DNA of 64,000 nucleotides from Anticarsia gemmatalis (lineage: Eukaryota > Arthropoda > Insecta > Lepidoptera > Erebidae): NCBI RefSeq assembly GCF_050436995.1, contig NC_134762.1, positions 11,802,167-11,866,166 of the forward strand. The letters run 5' to 3'. The notes under the pieces were generated by a model. That model was given only the letters and a program-made list of their open reading frames with translations, was not told the origin of the DNA and searched no databases. Positions 60,482 through 64,000 of the stretch are shown here, piece after piece. The position numbers were made by a program, and so were the translations under genes. The stretch's first letter is position 1. Every line of letters begins with the position of its first letter.

Positions 60482-63400
60482 CTGCAACAAACAAACAAAC
60501 AAGCTCTGTACTCACGCGTACTCTCCTACTAGTGCTCTAGTGCTCTAGTGATCTAGTGTGCACGCACAAACACGCGACAACATAGGTACCCTTCTATAAC
60601 ATGTACAGGGTATTTGCGAGGGCATCGTACATCTGACCGTTTTATAACTATCCACTAAACCATTTTAGACAAACAAATTAACACTGTGTGTCTGTGCAAT
60701 GAGGCAGAGCGCAATTCCTTCACACATGTTTGTTAACATAATGTTGAGGTCTGATCTTAGATAAAAGAACGTAATACGAGGCGTATTGCTCACGTATAGA
60801 TCAAAAGATACTTTAACAACAATGCGGCGAATATTTAAGTTCGCTTATCTATTGAACACAGAGAGAGCAGCAGCTGGTGGGATGGTCTCCACCGAGTCAG
60901 TAATGTGACTCGCGTGTGTGCGTGTGTGCGTGTGTCAGTGGCGGAGTGTGGCGGAGTGCGGCCGTCAGGGTGAAGGCTGTGAAGGTCGGAGGTGGAAGGT
61001 GCCGCGGCGCGAGGTCTCGCGGCCGATAACGAGCTCGCTCCACTCGTTATTGGCGTCATCCATCATCGCGCCGCGGTCGCCGACACGCGCCCACCCCAGA
61101 CCCCTCCCACACCCGGCTACACCCGACCAGCCACTCATTCACCCGCACTGTCGGGTGCGAAGTCAGTGCATGCGTCAGCGACATCTCTATTTAAATGATA
61201 ATGTTTAGTAAAAAATACCCTAGTTGAAATGTTGCTACATCTTACAGAGTTAGCAGCCATCAAAATAATGAGTAAGATACTTATGCGGTCGATGGAAGGT
61301 TCGCCGCCACCTTTACAAACAGAACTCGATTCCGTGTTTGTAATATGCGGATAACGCACGTGTGTTTGATCACCTGACACTTCACGTTAATAACATAGAT
61401 ATAACGTCATGGAGCACATAATACATTAAACAAGACGTTCTTCGTTGATCCTGGATCCACTTAATTTGAACTGTCCTTGAAGTGTTTACCTATAAACCAC
61501 CGGTTGTTAGCCTAAGTAAAAGAAGGTAGGTACCTACGTTTGAACTGGTAGCTAACACTGAGAGCTAAAATCAACGATGAGAACTGTTGAAGTGTAACAA
61601 AAGCAGCACAATAGAGGCTGCAGTGCATCGTGTGGGTGTGTGGGGGAGTGTGGTGCGGCGGGAAGGATGAGGGGTGAGGGGGGGGGTGCGTAGGACATCG
61701 GCCGCGCGTCGCTGCCTACAGCTAATTAATTGAGTCGTCCTGGCGCTTCCGCTCGCTCCTGGGCCTCAGCCCCCAGCCGCCGAGCAGCAGGGTCACTGTC
61801 ACCACACTCACCACCTACACTCCATCTACGAGTGTCAGTGACTGGTACTGCACACTCTGCACACTACTAACTTACTTATAACAATGACAATTCTTCCTAA
61901 GCTAATTGATTCTAAGATCATAATAATCATCATAACATGATGAAAGTTCAATGATTTCTAGTTCATTGCGTGAGCTCGGCCATCACAAGATTACAACGCT
62001 AAACTAACCCTCGTCCCCACAATTTAGTGAATGTGTGACATTAGATTTATATACTGAACCCATTATACCTGCACAAGCAGGACTTAGTGGTAGCTGACGA
62101 CGCAGTCGGCATGCCAGGCATCTTCACTGTTTACAGAGGTTACTGACGTGTACGCATCTTGTACATATTGTAGTACATACATAATACATGCAGCCTACAT
62201 AAGCAGACATTTGGCGCTTTCCATAATGTCAAATGATTTGTAATTTAAATTCAGAACTCAGATTTGTAATTTTCAGTAGAAATTAGCGTGTGATTAATGA
62301 TTATAGTCGCATTCAAGAGCAAATTTTAATGTTGACGTTAGCTCGAGTCAGACTATATTATTATCGAATTTAAATATGTTATAAATAAGGCTCGTAGCAG
62401 ACGTATCGGCTCGGAGAAGGATTGTGGAAACCAGCCATCGACAAGCGTTCGAAGAGATGCAAGCGCGGCGTCGAGCGTCGTCGTAACACAGAGGCACAAG
62501 GCGCAGGACACGGCTCACAATGTTGTTTACGTTACCTATATTATTATGTTAACGTGTATTTATGTAGTAGCACCTGGGTGCGAGTGTTAGTGCGTGCAGG
62601 CGCGTGCAGGCGCGTGCAGGCGGCGGCGGGCGGCGCGGCGCTGGCGGCCAGGTGCAGGGCGACCTCGCGCGCTTGCGTCACCCGCGCTCAGCGCCCGCGC
62701 CGCGTGCACTCAGTGCAGCGACACATATCAACGAACGAGCCGAGACACTATCTTCATATCAACATTATCTTAACTTTTATTACGTCGCTTCGTTGCATTT
62801 TTTTAAACTCGTAGCATCGATGACTAACGCCTGTATAATCTTTATATGTATGATTGCACATAATAATATGCAACTCAAGCAGTTACGTGTTTGTACGTTG
62901 CTTGTTCATGGGCTCTTAGTTTTGGCGCCGGCCTGTTTTATTTACTGGTTTCTCCTAGAGGTCATTCGTCAGGATTAACCATTGAATTAAATCGGAGCTA
63001 GTAAAATGCGGACCAATACAAAATCATACATTAAGGTACTGATATAATCTTGAGAAGGCCTGTGGTTGTGGTTCATGTGGCTGCAGGGCGAGCATGTGTG
63101 TTCGTGTGTCGTCATGTCATGTGTATGAGTCATGATGCGACGGTGTGATGGTGTGGTGGTGTGTGTGCGAGGTCACTGCGCGACCTTGACACGCGCCGCC
63201 ATCACTCGTCACTCGTCACTCTCATCTATTTATTTGTGTACGTTGTCATTGACACGTCACACCACACACACACCACTCACGGCACTCACGGCACTCTCGG
63301 CACTCTCGGCAAGACGTCACGTTTGATCGTTCACATCACACACGTATATTTGTGTTGGTCCCGCCACTGGCAGCCAGTTACAGCTGAACTAATATTTACA

Positions 63401-64000
63401 TTACACAATACAACGTTGTGCTCGAGGAGAGCTTTACCGACGCTTATTACTTGCACGATGAGTCGGCGCCGCGCTCTATATGTATGCGACCACACGCAGT
63501 ACTTCTCTCGGTGACGACGTTCTTGAGCTCACAAACAGATAAGAAGATAGTTCAGCTAAGTAGTGCAGTATCACAGAATAAAGAATAGGCCGAGGCTGTG
63601 CGCACTTGTTTATTATTTCCGATGTACGTAGAGCAGTAGTAGAACCCTGTCCTGCGTGCGCGTGTGGTGTCACTGTGTGTCTGTGTCACTCGACGACGCC
63701 GAGCCGCTACCGGCTCACTGCACGCTGACTGATACCCGGCACGAGCGCACAGAGCTGAGCACAGGTTACATGTGATGCGCGCCGTGTCGGCGACCGCATC
63801 ACATGCCGGTCATCATGCACACGTCCACCACTGGCGTTTATCTTTTGTCTGTCAAATCTTGCTTTTTTTTGTTGTAGAAAATCTCTTGTTTCAATCTTAT
63901 ATTTGCTCTTAAATATTTAATCGATTACAATTATTTTCCGGCGAGATATCAAAATTGTCATCAGAGAAGTATGATGATCTTCCAGAGTAATTGTTTGTGG
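60482..64000 (-). other. LGR2 upstream intron (to window edge)
   Basis: No LRR exon or credible signal-peptide exon is visible on the minus strand, so the 5' exons lie further out. Simple repeats: gtgtgtgcg words near 60912-60940, a 10-bp repeat gcgtgcaggc at about 62594-62625, and ggcactca/ggcactct repeats near 63280-63310. Confidence 0.5.

Noticed and set aside
61750..61840. Hydrophobic minus-strand stretch (VVSVVTVTLLLGG) as a possible LGR2 signal-peptide exon
   Set aside because: No in-frame ATG before a stop codon and no convincing donor joining it to the LRR frame.
62590..62720. GC-rich patch as a possible further LRR exon
   Set aside because: No LxxLxLxxN pattern in any minus-strand frame, and the sequence is largely a 10-bp tandem repeat.
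62422..62978. Plus-strand open frames near the right edge
   Set aside because: Composition shifts abruptly between repeat-derived and AT-rich parts; no domain or splice evidence.

Overview
The window looks like genomic DNA from a moth or butterfly. Genes are split into many short exons with GT-AG introns. Exons are very GC-rich and introns AT-rich. Interspersed repeats of types common in Lepidoptera sit between and inside the genes: tRNA-headed SINEs, LINE-tail repeats, and many small inverted-repeat DNA transposons. There are no operons, CRISPR arrays, rRNA genes or credible tRNA genes.

Layout. (1) About 1-10.4 kb, plus strand: the 3' seventeen coding exons of a TMEM131-family gene (ER/Golgi membrane protein for collagen secretion); its 5' end lies before the window. 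(2) 10.4-12.66 kb: an island of nested and tandem transposons filling the gap between two convergent genes. (3) 12.66-14.2 kb, minus strand: a complete three-exon Dim1/TXNL4A gene (U5 snRNP spliceosome protein, 142 aa). (4) 14.5-17.7 kb: intergenic, with a well-preserved non-autonomous hAT element (8-bp target duplication) and a SINE. (5) 17.7-18.7 kb, plus strand: the two visible coding exons of a small charged protein I do not recognise, preceded by a plausible TATA promoter. (6) 19.8 kb to beyond 60.5 kb, minus strand: fourteen exons of a leucine-rich-repeat GPCR. At least 16 LRRs place it in the type-B class, and it is almost certainly the bursicon receptor LGR2/rickets. It occupies two thirds of the window; its first exons (signal peptide, first LRRs) lie beyond the right edge. 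One of its introns is about 15 kb.

The genes show no shared pathway; they are ordinary neighbours. TMEM131 and Dim1 converge, and the small gene and LGR2 converge.

The most interesting observations are: a nearly 2-kb foldback element with equal, near-identical ~697-bp arms nested inside a small hAT element, both with 8-bp duplications; a Harbinger-like element duplicated in tandem immediately after a poly(A) signal; a deleted P-like element that keeps the start of a THAP-domain exon; and UG-rich tracts instead of pyrimidine tracts before most splice acceptors of both large genes. I found no convincing wholly new biological system.
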